A stretch of 64,000 nucleotides of DNA from Inonotus obliquus (lineage: Eukaryota; Basidiomycota; Agaricomycetes; Hymenochaetales; Hymenochaetaceae), in assembly GCA_032164295.1 (NCBI GenBank), contig JAJHTX010000001.1, positions 1,674,001 through 1,738,000 of the forward strand, given 5' to 3'. The position numbers and the translations under genes are program-made. Below are positions 36,601 through 48,227 of the stretch, one piece after another; within the stretch, counting starts at the first letter, position 1; every line of letters starts with the position of its first letter. Under the pieces are notes generated by a model. That model was not told where the DNA came from and made no database searches. It saw nothing but the letters and a program-made list of their open reading frames with translations.

Positions 36601-37905
36601 GGCGAGGAGGAAGGAAAGCAAGTCGTGCGATATCTGATCGAAGTACAGCAACTCGGTACCGGGTGGGTGGTTGCTCGCCGTTATAGCGAGTTCCTGGCGA
36701 TGCACCAGCGGCTCAAGGAACGATTTCTGCCCGTGAAAAATTTGGACTTTCCTGGGAAGCATCTGGTTACTTCCCTATCGGCGCAGATGCTAGACAATCG
36801 TCGTAATGCCCTGGAAAAGTATCTCCAGGTACGTGTCAATACTTCATTGCCCTATCGGAGTGATTAACCGTCTCGTTAGGGTCTCCTAGCCATTCCACTC
36901 GTCTGCGAAAGCCAGGAACTTCGTACATTTCTTTCTCGAGATTCACCTTTCATAGCAAAATCGCTGACAGAAGCGCCGTCAAAGGAACCAGCTGCTTTTC
37001 CTGGACATAACATTGTCCGCAGTATGTACCGCTCATTCACTGAGAGCATCGACGAGGTCTTTTTTGGACCTTCAATGCTCGACGTCATGATTGGCCGTCT
37101 TACCCGTCAAGCGGCCGAATTTGCCGGCATTGTTGGAGTATCATCGGATGATGAGGACCTTGTCACACAAGCGCTTAACATAACGGGGAAGGAGACGCCG
37201 GAGGATGCTCTAAATCGACTACCCGGAGATCTGAAACCTCTCGAAGGAGAGACTAGCACGTCCTCCTTTACCTCCCCAATTTGCGACCTCATCCTTGCAG
37301 TCTTTGAACTCGATAAGAAGAACAATTGGCTGAGGAGACAGGCCATCGTGATTATCTTACAACAAGTATTTGGGGACACTGTGGAGCGGTAAGTTCAGCC
37401 GATTTCATGAAGAATAGACTGTGTGCTAATTTCATTGAAGTAAATTTCGCGAGACGATGAGCTACCTGCTTGATGAAACACATTTGCTCTCGTACATCAA
37501 TATTTTCAAGGACAGCTTATGGATCAATGGACATCGTAAGCCACCCGAAGTGCCAAGGACGGCCGAGGAGAAGGTTCGGACGAGAGAAGAGGCGAATCGC
37601 AAGCTCGCTACCCTGCTGCCTGGTGCGTTACGGTTGCCGTTTCTGTGTCTTCTGCTCTGACCACTCTCCTTTTTTGATAGATGTCGCCGCGAACATGATT
37701 GGTCGATCAAATGCACGCCGTGGAGCGCGACGCATCTTCGCAGTTCTTCAGAATCGTCGGCTTAATCAGCACATAGTTTATACAGTCCTTGACGAAGTAA
37801 GTACCTTATCTCCACTGTTGATTTAGCGAATCGCAAGCTAATCGTGCCATTACGCAGGTGTTTAATGCGCTATTTCCGGAAATGAACAAATCGGTCTCTA
37901 AATAG
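33690..37905 (+). CDS. PXA-RGS-PX-nexin C sorting nexin (Mdm1/SNX13/14/25 type)
   Basis: It is a membrane-tethered contact-site or endosomal sorting nexin. Two N-terminal hydrophobic spans (VGAAVLSIVLPFFLRVLV; IPIFPFLLCTALLAGF) precede a PXA domain at about residues 90-310 (VNEILILIVRDFVLTWY … DFWNRTIDQLV). An RGS-like segment follows (SYLMEFMDRRGRSLLVQFWL). A long acidic, Ser-rich linker comes next, then a coiled coil (about 36350-36530). The PX domain includes TGWVVARRYSEFLAMHQRLKE and PGKHLVTSL; its first part holds a VRYLIEVQQL strand. The nexin C domain ends ILQQVFGDTVER, SYLLDETHLLSYI, ARRIFAVLQNRRLNQHI, VFNALFPEMN and stops at 37903-37905. By homology it links the ER to vacuole, endosome or lipid droplet. 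About 8 introns; the exon of 1.6 kb holds the linker. Confidence 0.9.
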
Positions 37906-40900
37906 AGTACATCATGAACGTCACGAACCTCCACGTTTCTAAGCTCTCAGCCTAAGTTATCTATGTAATTGTAATGTGGCCATTTCTGCCTGCTGTGCAA
38001 ATGCTAATGGACTCATCGGAATGAACTATGTGGTGTTATGTTCTTTCAAGGACTCAGAAACCGTGTCAAATTTTCAACTCACATGTTGGAGCACTACATT
38101 TGGAGAGATACCTATTGAGGAAAGTGGGTGAAGTGTGAGTACGCTGCGTCAACACAGGAAGAATATTGCCTCCGTATGTAGGGTGCGGAGTATCGACTTG
38201 CGATAGATGAGATTCGCGAGATCGGGGTGGATCCCGAGTATTACTGTACACAAGCGCACACAGTGACTCACTATTTCCGTCATCGTAGAAGCGGAAGTCG
38301 TCCCGAACGAACCAGACCAGACTAGACTTCGTCGCACAGTGTCGATTCACTCGTTTTCATTGGTCAGCTAGTTTTTCAGGAAGTCTCGGAGACGCGGAAC
38401 CGCGATCCAAAGGAAAATACGATGCGAGGCGATAAGATCAAGGGCAGTGAAATGAGAAGAGCTTCGTCAGAAACACGTCAGAACGATGAATATGATACGA
38501 CAGCGTTCTCAATCTGTATCCGTGGCATTCGTTGTTCTAAGTTTGCCCTAGATTCATCATTCGTGGCCAGAAGCACAGTACGCTCGGGTAAAGATATGAA
38601 GAAGGCGAATATGAAAAGGTCGTATCGGTTTTGAATACTTCCGCGATGCTCTTGGTGGGGTTCCTTTCGATGGAATATTCAATATACGGTTCGGAGGAGA
38701 TGATAGGGGGCTCGGAGGATGTGTGAGTGGTATCGAAACATTGGCGAATTTAAAGAAAAGGGCTAGAGCCCATCCATCTTCCCTTGAACATGGCGAAAGG
38801 GCGAATGGCGAATCAATTCATTTTACATTATTTCTTCTAGCTTCATTTCCGTCGTGCCGTCGTCCCTCAAGAAGCATACTTATGAATACAGATCTAAGGC
38901 TGATAGAAGCTCAAGGAACCCGATGAAGATAAAGTTAGAACATAGGGTGAGTAATTCTATGAGCTGTATCATGATGGTGAGTCATCCCTTTTGCCATTCG
39001 GCTTTTGTTAGAATCTTTTTCAATTGATGTAAGTTCTAAACCTTCATAGCTTTCTCAGGGCCGTCTACACACAGTCTCAAGAAGAAGACAAGACGAGACG
39101 AAGGCTTCCTGTACTGTATTCTATTCCGATTGAATGCCGGATGCGATAACTCGCACGTACTTTGGGACGTTCATCGATGCTTACAGCAAGTTTCGGACAA
39201 AGTGCGTTGATCAGTCAATGATAATTCGCTCCGGTCTCCCGAGCTCAAGGATGTCGGATATCCCGCGTACGTAAGTGGTATTTCGAGGTATCCGGGTCCG
39301 GGAGAAAATCCGAGCCGCAATTCGCATCAACTCGCATTCGCAAAGTTAGATTCCGAATCTTACCTGATACGTGCAAGCCTTTTGACTTTCCATAAACAAG
39401 CATGGCAGCATTGAACATAAAACACAAAGCAAAACGGATGCATATATTGACGGAGACGAAGGTTGATGAAGAGTACAAGAGACTACAAGACAAAAGGAGA
39501 TCTAGATCGAGACAGAACTAAAGCCGACCACGACAAATTCAGACTTTATCGTTTTCAAGGGTGACAACAAACCCAACACGCGTACGCACATCACCGCGCG
39601 CTTTTCGAGGGTGTGTCTTGATGCTTAGACCCATGGGTGGCAGGGACCGGAAGAACAGGTTATCAATCGCCCTACATGTAGAAGCGGACTCGACTCGCTA
39701 GCGTATCTCCAATTGACCAAGACCTATCTGATAAAAAAAGTTCCTTTGGAATGCGAATGCGGGCGGGAATAATTGCGGGGCGGGGATAGAAAGGAATCGG
39801 AATTTCCGAAAGTTTGAAAATCTGAATCTGAGCGCTCGGTGCGGTGCGGCTGCGGTTGCGGTTGTTGTCGCCGAAACATTTGAATAGGAGGGAGGAGAGT
39901 TAGTTAGAAGAGAGAATGGGAGAGCTCAGGGAGCCGACTGGAGCCAAGTCTTTTTGGAGGACCCACGCCGGGCAGTGGCACGTCGGCACACGTCGCCCTG
40001 ACCGCGGCGATTCAAGGACCAAGACTACCGATTCAATACGTTTTGCGGGCGTAGATGGAGCAATGGAACAACTTGATGCCATATTGAAGGACTGACGAGG
40101 AGAAGAGTGGGGAAGATCAAGCGGGTTTAAGTTGAACACTCTAACACTCAATACTATAGTGAGAGTCAAGAGGTCCCGGTGCGTATGTATGCGCATGATG
40201 CAGCGGGTACTGTTTGGTGTTCTGGTCGAGAAGGATCGAGTTTCTAGTGGTGAGGAAAGTTCAAGAGTCAAGAGAAACTGTTTTGAATAGCCTGTGGGAC
40301 AACAACCGGTATAACGCACCGCACACCGTAACAACTCCCATGCTCATCTCCAAGCTACTCCAACTCCGCTCATCTTCCTCTCTCTTCTCTCTTCTCCTCT
40401 CTTCTCTTCCCATCATCTACCATCTACATCCTGACAGGAGTGGAAATCTTCCTTGTCGTTGTTATATCCCGCGAGTACAATGGTTGTTCAAAGTTCACTC
40501 CAAAATCAATCATCGAAGCGAAGCCCCCAAGGTTGGCTGAGTTAGTGATCAACCCACACACCTGGCGTCTTCCTCAGGCCAACCAAGCGCCTTTTTCTCC
40601 CTCCTTCCTATCCCTTTACGTACAATTCCCGCCTGTATCTCATCGTAACCAGATTCCTTGTGAACGTAGTCGCATAGTCGCACTAAGAGGCTTCCAGAGC
40701 TGCCACGAATACACTTTGTTTCCCCTAACTCTCCAATCGGTTTCTAAGCATAGACAGCAGTCCAACTGCCCGACCGCCCGATACAAATTCGCAATTTACG
40801 GCACTGTTATCTCGCAATATTACATAGTTGCCGCCTCATCTGCGTTCTAGACGTGCTGCGGCGATGTCTTATCAACCCATAATCTTGAGGAGAAAAAGCG

Positions 40901-41875
40901 GCGCAATCTTGCACCACCCAGACCACACGTCCTTATCAGTTCACACACACGCGAGTATCAGACTTTGGCAAATAAGAAATCGTAAGCATCTTTCATTTCC
41001 GGCAATAAATATGCGTTAGTGAGATGAATTGCATCGACTACCGATAAAGAGACGAGAAAAAGGAGCAAAAAAAGAATAAACATGTTGGTGGTACAAACCA
41101 AGGAAGGTAATAAAGAAGGAAGCAGGTGCCCACTTTCTCGGTCGCTTCACTCTTTCGACAGCGTCCGCGTAGGAGTAAAAAGCAACCATATGCAGGAACT
41201 GTGGTATGCGTGCGGGTTAGGGGAAGATGGAATTTTGCGAATGGAACCTTGAAAGGAAAGAGATAGAGAAATAAAATTGAGATCAGGGTCGGCTCTTGCA
41301 AATCGTACAGACAACTCCGATGAACGAGGAAGAGAGATGCGGAGACGAGTAAATGTGTAGATGAGAAAAAAAAGTGGGTGAAAACCTGAAGCGCTGCCGG
41401 AAACAGCTTCCGACGAACAAAGGAAGACATCTAAGTCAAAAGGGGGAACATGCTTTGTGTGGAGTGGGAGCTATAGGGAAGAGGAAGGAGCCAGATAAAC
41501 GATAAAAAGAAGCAAACCCGTGTCCGCATATGCCACAGTGAAAAACGTACAGGTAAAATTATCAGAACCACAAACCAGACGATGGAACGCTCGATAGAAT
41601 GAAAAAATGACTTGCGAGTGGTACTAGGTTTAATGAGTCGTAAGCTTGGAAGGGTAAATGGGCAAAAGACCTGACGCCTTTGCCCGAGAGTGTTTTTTTG
41701 AGTGATGATATGTGTCGTGAATCCAAGAGGGTCGTTAATCAGCGGTTGATGGTGTGATCATTTCGTTTGTTGTGAGTTTGTATTCAGTATGTGGTAGTCC
41801 CATTTGAAATTCGACCCGAACACCGCGCTACGCCTCCATTCTGATTCGAGATCAGCGATCGTTCAAATAGGCGCC
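37906..41875. other. 4-kb region without a supported gene
   Basis: Between two well-defined genes I see no clear coding unit. Short ORFs of 60-145 codons on both strands (for example 39900-40334 minus, 40440-40850 plus, 41038-41430 minus) lack domains. Reads around 39840-39870 are a GCGGTTGC-type low-complexity run. A strong CT-rich tract (next entry) hints at an overlooked promoter. The last kilobase is probably the 3' flank of the CBM21 gene. Confidence 0.4.
40373..40411 (+). promoter_or_regulatory. CT-rich tract, possible core promoter
   Basis: Nearly pure C/T for about 40 bp (TCTTCCTCTCTCTTCTCTCT and on). In fungi such tracts often lie just before the transcription start on the coding strand. 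An ATG at 40480 follows, but the frame closes after about 22 codons unless introns are assumed, so the gene it might serve is unproven. Confidence 0.3.
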
Positions 41876-44020
41876 TTACATGCCAGTCAGCAACGGGCTG
41901 TCGCTCCGCATTCCGGCACCGCCGTAAAGTCCGCCCAGGGCGTCTCCCAGTCCGCGCCATGCACTCGCAGTCGCTAGCCGCGGTGTGCTTCCTGCTATCG
42001 TGCCACTGCTCACCGGGGGTGTCGTATTAGGTGACGGTGTTGGTGACTGCACAAAGCAAAATTGCTTGATGAACGCGGCATAAGTCGAGTCATTCGCCAA
42101 AGAAGATGTCGGAGATGAGACGATCTCTTTCGCTCGCTGTTTCTCCGAGTCTGACGGAGGAGGAAGAGCCGAATACCTGGGAGGAGGTGTTGTGTCCGAC
42201 AAGGACTGGGAAGATGAATTACTTGACGGTGGCCAAGAGAAATCATATTTTGGTGCAGTGGCTGGCATACCACCTACGATGCTCATTTCGTGAGAGGATG
42301 ATGCCTGCATGGCAGAAACGTTGGAAGGTGGAGCTGCGTCAGATAAGCCAACAAACTGTCTCGTAGGGGAGCCCCGGCGAGGTGCCAGAGAGGATCCAGT
42401 CGATGGCGCGGCGTAGTTCATAAGGTTGAGCTTTGTGGGAACAGAAGCATACAACGACGTTGGCCCCGATCGACCATTTCCCATAGAGGACAGCAACGGC
42501 TGAGGCGACGAGTTATGCCGAATAGGAGGAGAAGGGCGTGCCGGCATGCTTGCACGATGGCTGCGAATGTGCGGTGGCGGAAGTGTGATCTTCCCCGGAG
42601 GTGGCAGCTTCGTTGCGTGCACTACTGCCTGTACCGCCTCCGTCGTCGGGGTCCCTTTGAGCGTTGGTGGTGCACTAAACGTGCGTTGTTGGCTGTGGGC
42701 CGTAGCAACATTCGCTCGAGCCGCATCTGGGCCTCCTATCGTTACACTTATCGACTTCTTGAAACCAACGCGGTAATTTCTCCCAGAGTTATTGTCCCAC
42801 CATTCCCCAACGCCGGGCGCTGTGAAACGTACAACAAACCACATCGTCTTCTCGTGCAACTTTCGTTCAAAGTCTTCCAATTTAATGGTAAAACTGAACC
42901 GATCCCACGTGGTGTTGGGTGCAGCTTGGTCGCCTTCCGTGTGTGGATGCGGGAAAGGCGGGGGCAGCGATGGCAGTGAATTGACGAATTTGCACGCAAC
43001 TTCTGAGGTCGTATGCCAATGATCAAGAGTGAAGCGGACTGCCACTTCTTTCGTGTAAGCTGTGTGACTTGCGTCAGATTTCACTGAATAGATAAGAGAA
43101 TCGTACGATCACTCACCAAGATTGCGCACCAAGACAGACCCGCGCAATATAGGCGGAGATGTTCGCGGCAGCACAAGGGTCTCCACATGTACGTTCGCGT
43201 ACAGTGGTGGTTGAGAAGTAGGTATCTCAGAAGTTGCAGTCTGATCAAGCTCGAACCCTACTTCGCGAGGACTAGGTGCTCTGGGGAACGGATAGTCTGA
43301 AGGCTCAGGACCAGTGGGATTAGAAGAATCGTACTCGGTCTCCGTCTCAGTTTCCTCTGCATTCACCGCACGCGACACGTTCACGGGTTTTCCAGAGCTA
43401 TTGAAAACCCGAACACTTCGCAGCGAATCATCACCGGCGAAATGCACGTTCTTGGGCGTCACCGGACCTCCTGCTGGCGTCGAAGGTTCTGACTGAGCCC
43501 GACCATGCATGCGTAGCGTAGGCATGTGAGGGGAAGATTGGGAAGACTTGAGCGAGGGCTTCAAAGGCTTGCCATTGGAGAGAATTATGGGCGTCGAGGG
43601 CGTGCGTGGCAAAGACGAACTCGTCGGAGACGGGGGCTGCGGGGAGGGTACCGGAGAACCTCTTGTAGGGAACGGTAGCGAAGACGTCCCATCTTCCTTG
43701 AGCGTTGTCTCCTCGGGAGCGTTCGAAGGAACGTTTTTCGTGTCAACAGTCAGACGAAGCGCATTTAACTGTGGCTCTGGCGGTGGAGAGGAATCGGAGG
43801 AGTCAGAATCCTGATCATCGATGTGAAAGACCGCCCTGCGCTCGCTGTTGAACGATCTGTGGCGTGGAAGATTGGGAAGAGACGTGAATGCGCCTGGACC
43901 GCGCTCATCGGAGAATGTTGGGTTGGCGGAGCGTGTCCGCCTGTGTTTAAGACGAAGTTTGAGAGGGGGAAGATCGTATACGTTGGACTCTGGGGATGCA
44001 GGAGGCTTCGCGTAGGGCAT
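41876..44020 (-). CDS. CBM21 protein, PP1 regulatory (glycogen-targeting) subunit
   Basis: It resembles Gac1/Pig-type subunits that bring type 1 phosphatase (Glc7) to glycogen. The N-terminal 290 residues are Ser/Pro-rich and hold TPKNVHFAGDD, whose KNVHF fits the PP1-docking RVxF motif. The CBM21 domain starts near LVLPRTSPPILRGSVLVRNL, crosses the single intron (donor GTGAGT, acceptor CACACAG, about 43078-43124), and continues AYTKEVAVRFTLDHW … TTWDRFSFTIKLEDFE … MWFVVRFTAPGVGEWWDNNS-GRNYRVGF. A Ser/Pro-rich tail of about 270 residues follows. The ATG at 44020 is used; the codon before it is GTG. A pyrimidine tract on the gene strand (44040-44100) is a likely core promoter. Confidence 0.9.
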
Positions 44021-47000
44021 CACTCTCGAGCGAGCTCACAAAAGAGTCGAAGGAAGAAAGAGGAGATAGGAAAAGAAGATGAAAAAAAAAAAGGTAGAAA
44101 TGAAAAGCGGGCGAAGGCAAAGTTAGCTGAGATGACGCTGTTTTATATGCAAAGGGAGAGGAGTGAGTGCCGACCGAGAATGGAGAAAGGAATGGACAAA
44201 CCTGACCACAAAGCCTAATGAATGCTCTGCGCCGTGCACTAAGACGACGACGATTGAGGAGGATGAGCAACGGCTGAGGGAGGGCGGGATGGGGGGGAGA
44301 GAAGTGGTTGTCCTGAGAGATGGGGAGGACGGAGGAGGGGGGTAAATAAGGTGAAACGTGAGAAGCCGGACTGAATTATAAAAACTCACTTGGGCCTGAC
44401 TTATCAAACTCGCTTATTCAGTTCTGCTGCCCTAGTCTCTCTCTCCTCTGGGCCTCCCTTACCTTTGTCCTTCACTCTCGCTCGTCTCTCCCACCGCACC
44501 ACTCGAACACCCACAAAAGGGATAATTTTGTGTCGATTATAATAAGTAGTGACCCACTTTGCAGTGCTCCGACGTGGTGCAATTCAGTACGTTGGTCCAC
44601 GAAGAGTCGCCCATCTGGGACGTCCATGGGACCATTGCCCAGATTAGGACTCCGTACCCAGCAGCCATGCCGCGGGCAATCTAAGATCTCGATTCTTGAT
44701 CGGCACTTCGATACGAGTTGCCGATCGTGCGCTTCTATCTATTTCAATTTCCCGCTTACACAGTCACGGACAATGGACCGAGTCCACAATCATATTTGTA
44801 ATTTGTCTCAATTCTCGACGCTGTCTAAAGGCGCTGGCGCTCGCACGTCGGGATATCCTGAACTCTCCCCGTGCCCGGCTTCCTTGCGCGCGAGCAAATG
44901 GCCAGGTGAGTCGATGATGTCCGTCGTCCAAAGTCTAGAATAAAATCGTCATCGTTGTTAGTTCCTTTCTTGTCGCTTCAGAACGCGAGTATCTGATCAG
45001 ACATCCCCCTCGCGAAGAATCAAAGGCACACAACTGAACGGTAGTGTTGTCAATGTCGCCGCCGCCTGACTACTGGCCTCTCATGTTCGCTTCTGCTAAC
45101 AGGAACTGTGGAGCAATGTTGTAATGATTGCTTGCTTCGGTCGTTAGCAATAGTAAGGATGCAGAGATGATATAATGCGGGATAGATCACGTCGTGTTCG
45201 GTTGTGACAAACGGGTCTGCAGCGCTCAGGTGAACGTCGTCTAATCCTTGGCCCGTCGGGTGAGAACATGTGGATCAAGGTGAGACTGTTTTCTCCTTAT
45301 GAAACGCCTCGTTCTTACGAACATGACGCCCTTCGTACATCTTGAGTTCATCGCGCTTATTTCCCCGATATCATTGTTCCGTCATAACATAATGCCACTT
45401 GCGTATATGCCGATGGTAGAGATTATGACATCATCCCTGGCTATCGTTTAGAATCCGACTGTTCCTACACCGGCACACGTCTCACCTCACGTTCTATTTT
45501 TTCTTCCTTACCGCCATACAGTTAAGCCTGTCCATCTGACTCCTTCAAGACCCATGACTACCCCTTTCGAGTACGCCTCAGAAACCGACTACCGACTACC
45601 GACTTATATTGTTTCGTGCCAAGAGACATAGCATATATCTTACGACAAGGCTTTGTTCTCTAGTCACCTTTCCTCTCTGAACAGCTCATTCATATGGACA
45701 GTCATTCCAAGTCGGTCCGACAGGATAGTTACGAAGAACATTCCACCTTGCGCGTTGTTATCCCTGTACAGACAGAACAGACATTAAAGTTTCTCTCGGC
45801 GCACTCCGATTCAGGGCTTCGATGTCGATCAGGTCCGGCGTGCCGAAGCCGCGGCATAAGCGGATCCCTGAGACATTGATAAACGTTCTCATCGTCTATC
45901 TCCACCATTGTCTTGCTAGTCTAGGAAACTGCGTCCGATATCGAAACGAAACGAAACGGTTGGGTTGGAACACCGTACAAAAAGCCAGTTTCATGCACAG
46001 TCAACGGAAGATAACTGATCGGAGTTCGGAAGTTAGAGTTTGTTATTTGTGGGGAATAAGGAGGTAAGAGTCGGCTCCCGGTCCCCGTTTGATGGAATAG
46101 TTCTCATGATCATTCAGTTCAGTTTTCTTCTGCTGTCAGTTGCTAGCAGCACAGTACCCCATTTTGGGATCTGGCCTCCCGCTCTTTTTGATGAACTCTA
46201 TGCTGGGAATACGATTCCATCCCAGAGTACTCCCGACGGTCGGACAGGGATTGTGAGCGAAACGTTCCCGACTGCTCGTGCCGTGCAGGCCGATGGGTCC
46301 GAATTCTGTATATGCTTGCTCGGAAAGGTAAGGACCTCCTCAAGAATATCAATAGGAGTTAAAGAGGAGTTGTCGTCGAATCCCGGGACGGGCAGACGCG
46401 ACTTTGAATTTGCATGATGGTAGCAGTGAATGTCGCAAGGCAATGCACAGCACGATGGGCGGAAGTGCTCGGTACAGACGCGGATTCTCTTCCATATCCC
46501 TCGGTTCGATAGCATGCCTGATATCTCCACTTGTATATGTTTCTCACTGAAACTTAACTAGTATTCGTGGCAGACCGGTGAACATGGAAATGCCATGCTG
46601 AGCTGGCTCGTAACGCAAGATAGGCCCGACTTCCGTCGAATGTGCGACACTTCCCTGAGTAAGAAGCAAGAAGCCAAGGAGCCCAGGCGTGTCCCACGTA
46701 AAGAGATGTTTGTAAAGCTGGCAGTGGTAACGTGCTGTCTGAAGAGTATCGAAAAGGACAATGGTTTCCATCTTCTCTGACCCTGCACTACATAGATACA
46801 GTCGTTATTGCGGAGTTTGCGCGTTTATGGCGACTGATACGACTATTATCAATATAACGCTCGGAAGGAGATGCTCACGGGATGGACGACCATCAGGATG
46901 GGCAGCTTACAGATCACGACAACTTCGACGTCCCTTCTTGGAGATGCCATCCGTTACAGAAGCCGAGAATGGGAATCATGCCGAGGAGAAGCACGTTCGA

Positions 47001-47405
47001 GGCATGAGGCCCCGTTGTGCGGCGGTTACCGCTGGCGAGAAGCTGCCCCTACCCGTAATCGGACACTCATGCGCGGAATGCAGATCTCTTGTGGATTAGA
47101 TTCCACGATCCTCACTGCAAAAGCAAGAGTACGTACAATTTAGGCATATCTTCCGTCCTCCATCCTATATAGCCTTCTGAGAACATGAGTAGATTCTCGG
47201 GGAAGTTCATATGAGAGTCTCCCATATCGAGCCAAAGTGCGCAGCAACTGATTTCGCCCGAGGTTCTAGGATTGCTTGATGTAACCGATATCACTCAAAT
47301 GTGATCATTCAATGTATCACGCGAAGATCTAGAGTCACAGAAGAGCACCCAGCCCAGAAAGATCGGGCGAATAACAGATAACGCGAAGGCATCAATCCGG
47401 CGACA
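44021..47405. other. Gene-poor region with coding-like fragments
   Basis: The first 100 bp are the CBM21 promoter. Beyond it I cannot define a gene. One + strand fragment is suggestive: ATG at 46106 opens MIIQFSFLLLSVASS, a signal-peptide-like start, and runs 74 codons to a GTAAGG donor near 46328. After a possible acceptor at 46556-46561 (AACTAG) a second open stretch reads YSWQTGEHGNAMLSWLVTQD and ends at about 46780. I recognise no family. 44420-44500 is CT-rich on the + strand. Confidence 0.3.
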
Positions 47406-48227
47406 CTACCGTGATCCCGAAGGATAAGAGTCGGGTATGAGAATATCCCTCATGCCAAGTGAGGTAGATCGAGACAAGACCCTCGAAGCATCGCGGAACG
47501 AACGGAAGAATCGGAAAAGAAAGAGACAGCTCAGCATGTAACGAGATGATTCATCATTACTACCTATACTCGGAAATAGTACTTCCTCGTCATTCATAAG
47601 CTTTTGAATAACAAAAGGCGCGTTCCGATGCATGAGGGTATTTGGCTCATCATTTCTGTTGGATATTGGGTGAAATTCCGGAAGCCGAAGGCCGCTGATG
47701 ACGAAGTGAGCCGTCGGCTTGCTATTCAAGCCATTCGTTGTACATTTCGGAGTCGGGGCATCGCGGGACAAGAGTAAAACGGGGCGGAATGTCCAACTGT
47801 CCGATTGTCCGTCAGGTACATCCTCCGAAAAGTAGCATGAAGGAAAACGGACTGAAGGATGGGGATACATGGACAAATAGTTATCCATATACCGGGTGAG
47901 GCTCACAATAATACGACTAGAAACACACCGTGTAACTTCTTCGTAGATTCTAGAAAGTACCTTACTGTACTGTGGATTGAGTTGTATTGGACGTTGATGA
48001 ATGGAACTGATAGGCTGAACTGAAGTTTCGCCAATACCTTCCGCGTGTTCCGTAAAAGGAAAGGAACATGCTAAATAAGGCAAGAATGCAAAGTAACACT
48101 TGCGTCCGTAGTAGAATGCAGAGCCTCGTGCATCGTGCAACGTGCCTCGTGCATGTGTGATGGGGTCGTTGTATCTCACAGTCTCAGTCCGTAGTCTTCG
48201 ACTTCGATTTCTCTTGGACTTGGACAT
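47406..48227 (-). CDS. Unrecognised 273-aa ORF, possible orphan gene
   Basis: This is an uninterrupted reading frame from an ATG at 48227 to 47406. I recognise no domain. The N-terminus is strongly basic (MSKSKRNRSRRLRTETVRYN); the rest is rich in Ser, Arg, Pro and Phe without a signal peptide, clear membrane span or repeat. There is a local GTGCATGAGGCACGTTGC-type direct repeat around 48125-48150. The neighbouring 3 kb on each side hold no supported gene. A frame this long without a stop is unlikely by chance in DNA of this composition, but the protein lacks the look of a conserved fold. It may be a lineage-specific gene, a relic or a chance frame. Confidence 0.3.
   Translation of the reverse strand: MSKSKRNRSRRLRTETVRYNDPITHARGTLHDARGSAFYYGRKCYFAFLPYLACSFPFTEHAEGIGETSVQPISSIHQRPIQLNPQYSKVLSRIYEEVTRCVSSRIIVSLTRYMDNYLSMYPHPSVRFPSCYFSEDVPDGQSDSWTFRPVLLLSRDAPTPKCTTNGLNSKPTAHFVISGLRLPEFHPISNRNDEPNTLMHRNAPFVIQKLMNDEEVLFPSIGSNDESSRYMLSCLFLFRFFRSFRDASRVLSRSTSLGMRDILIPDSYPSGSR

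Noticed and set aside
41038..41430. 130-codon Phe/Leu-rich minus-strand ORF
   Set aside because: Composition follows an A/G-rich + strand; no membrane-protein family is recognisable and it lies in a 3' flank.
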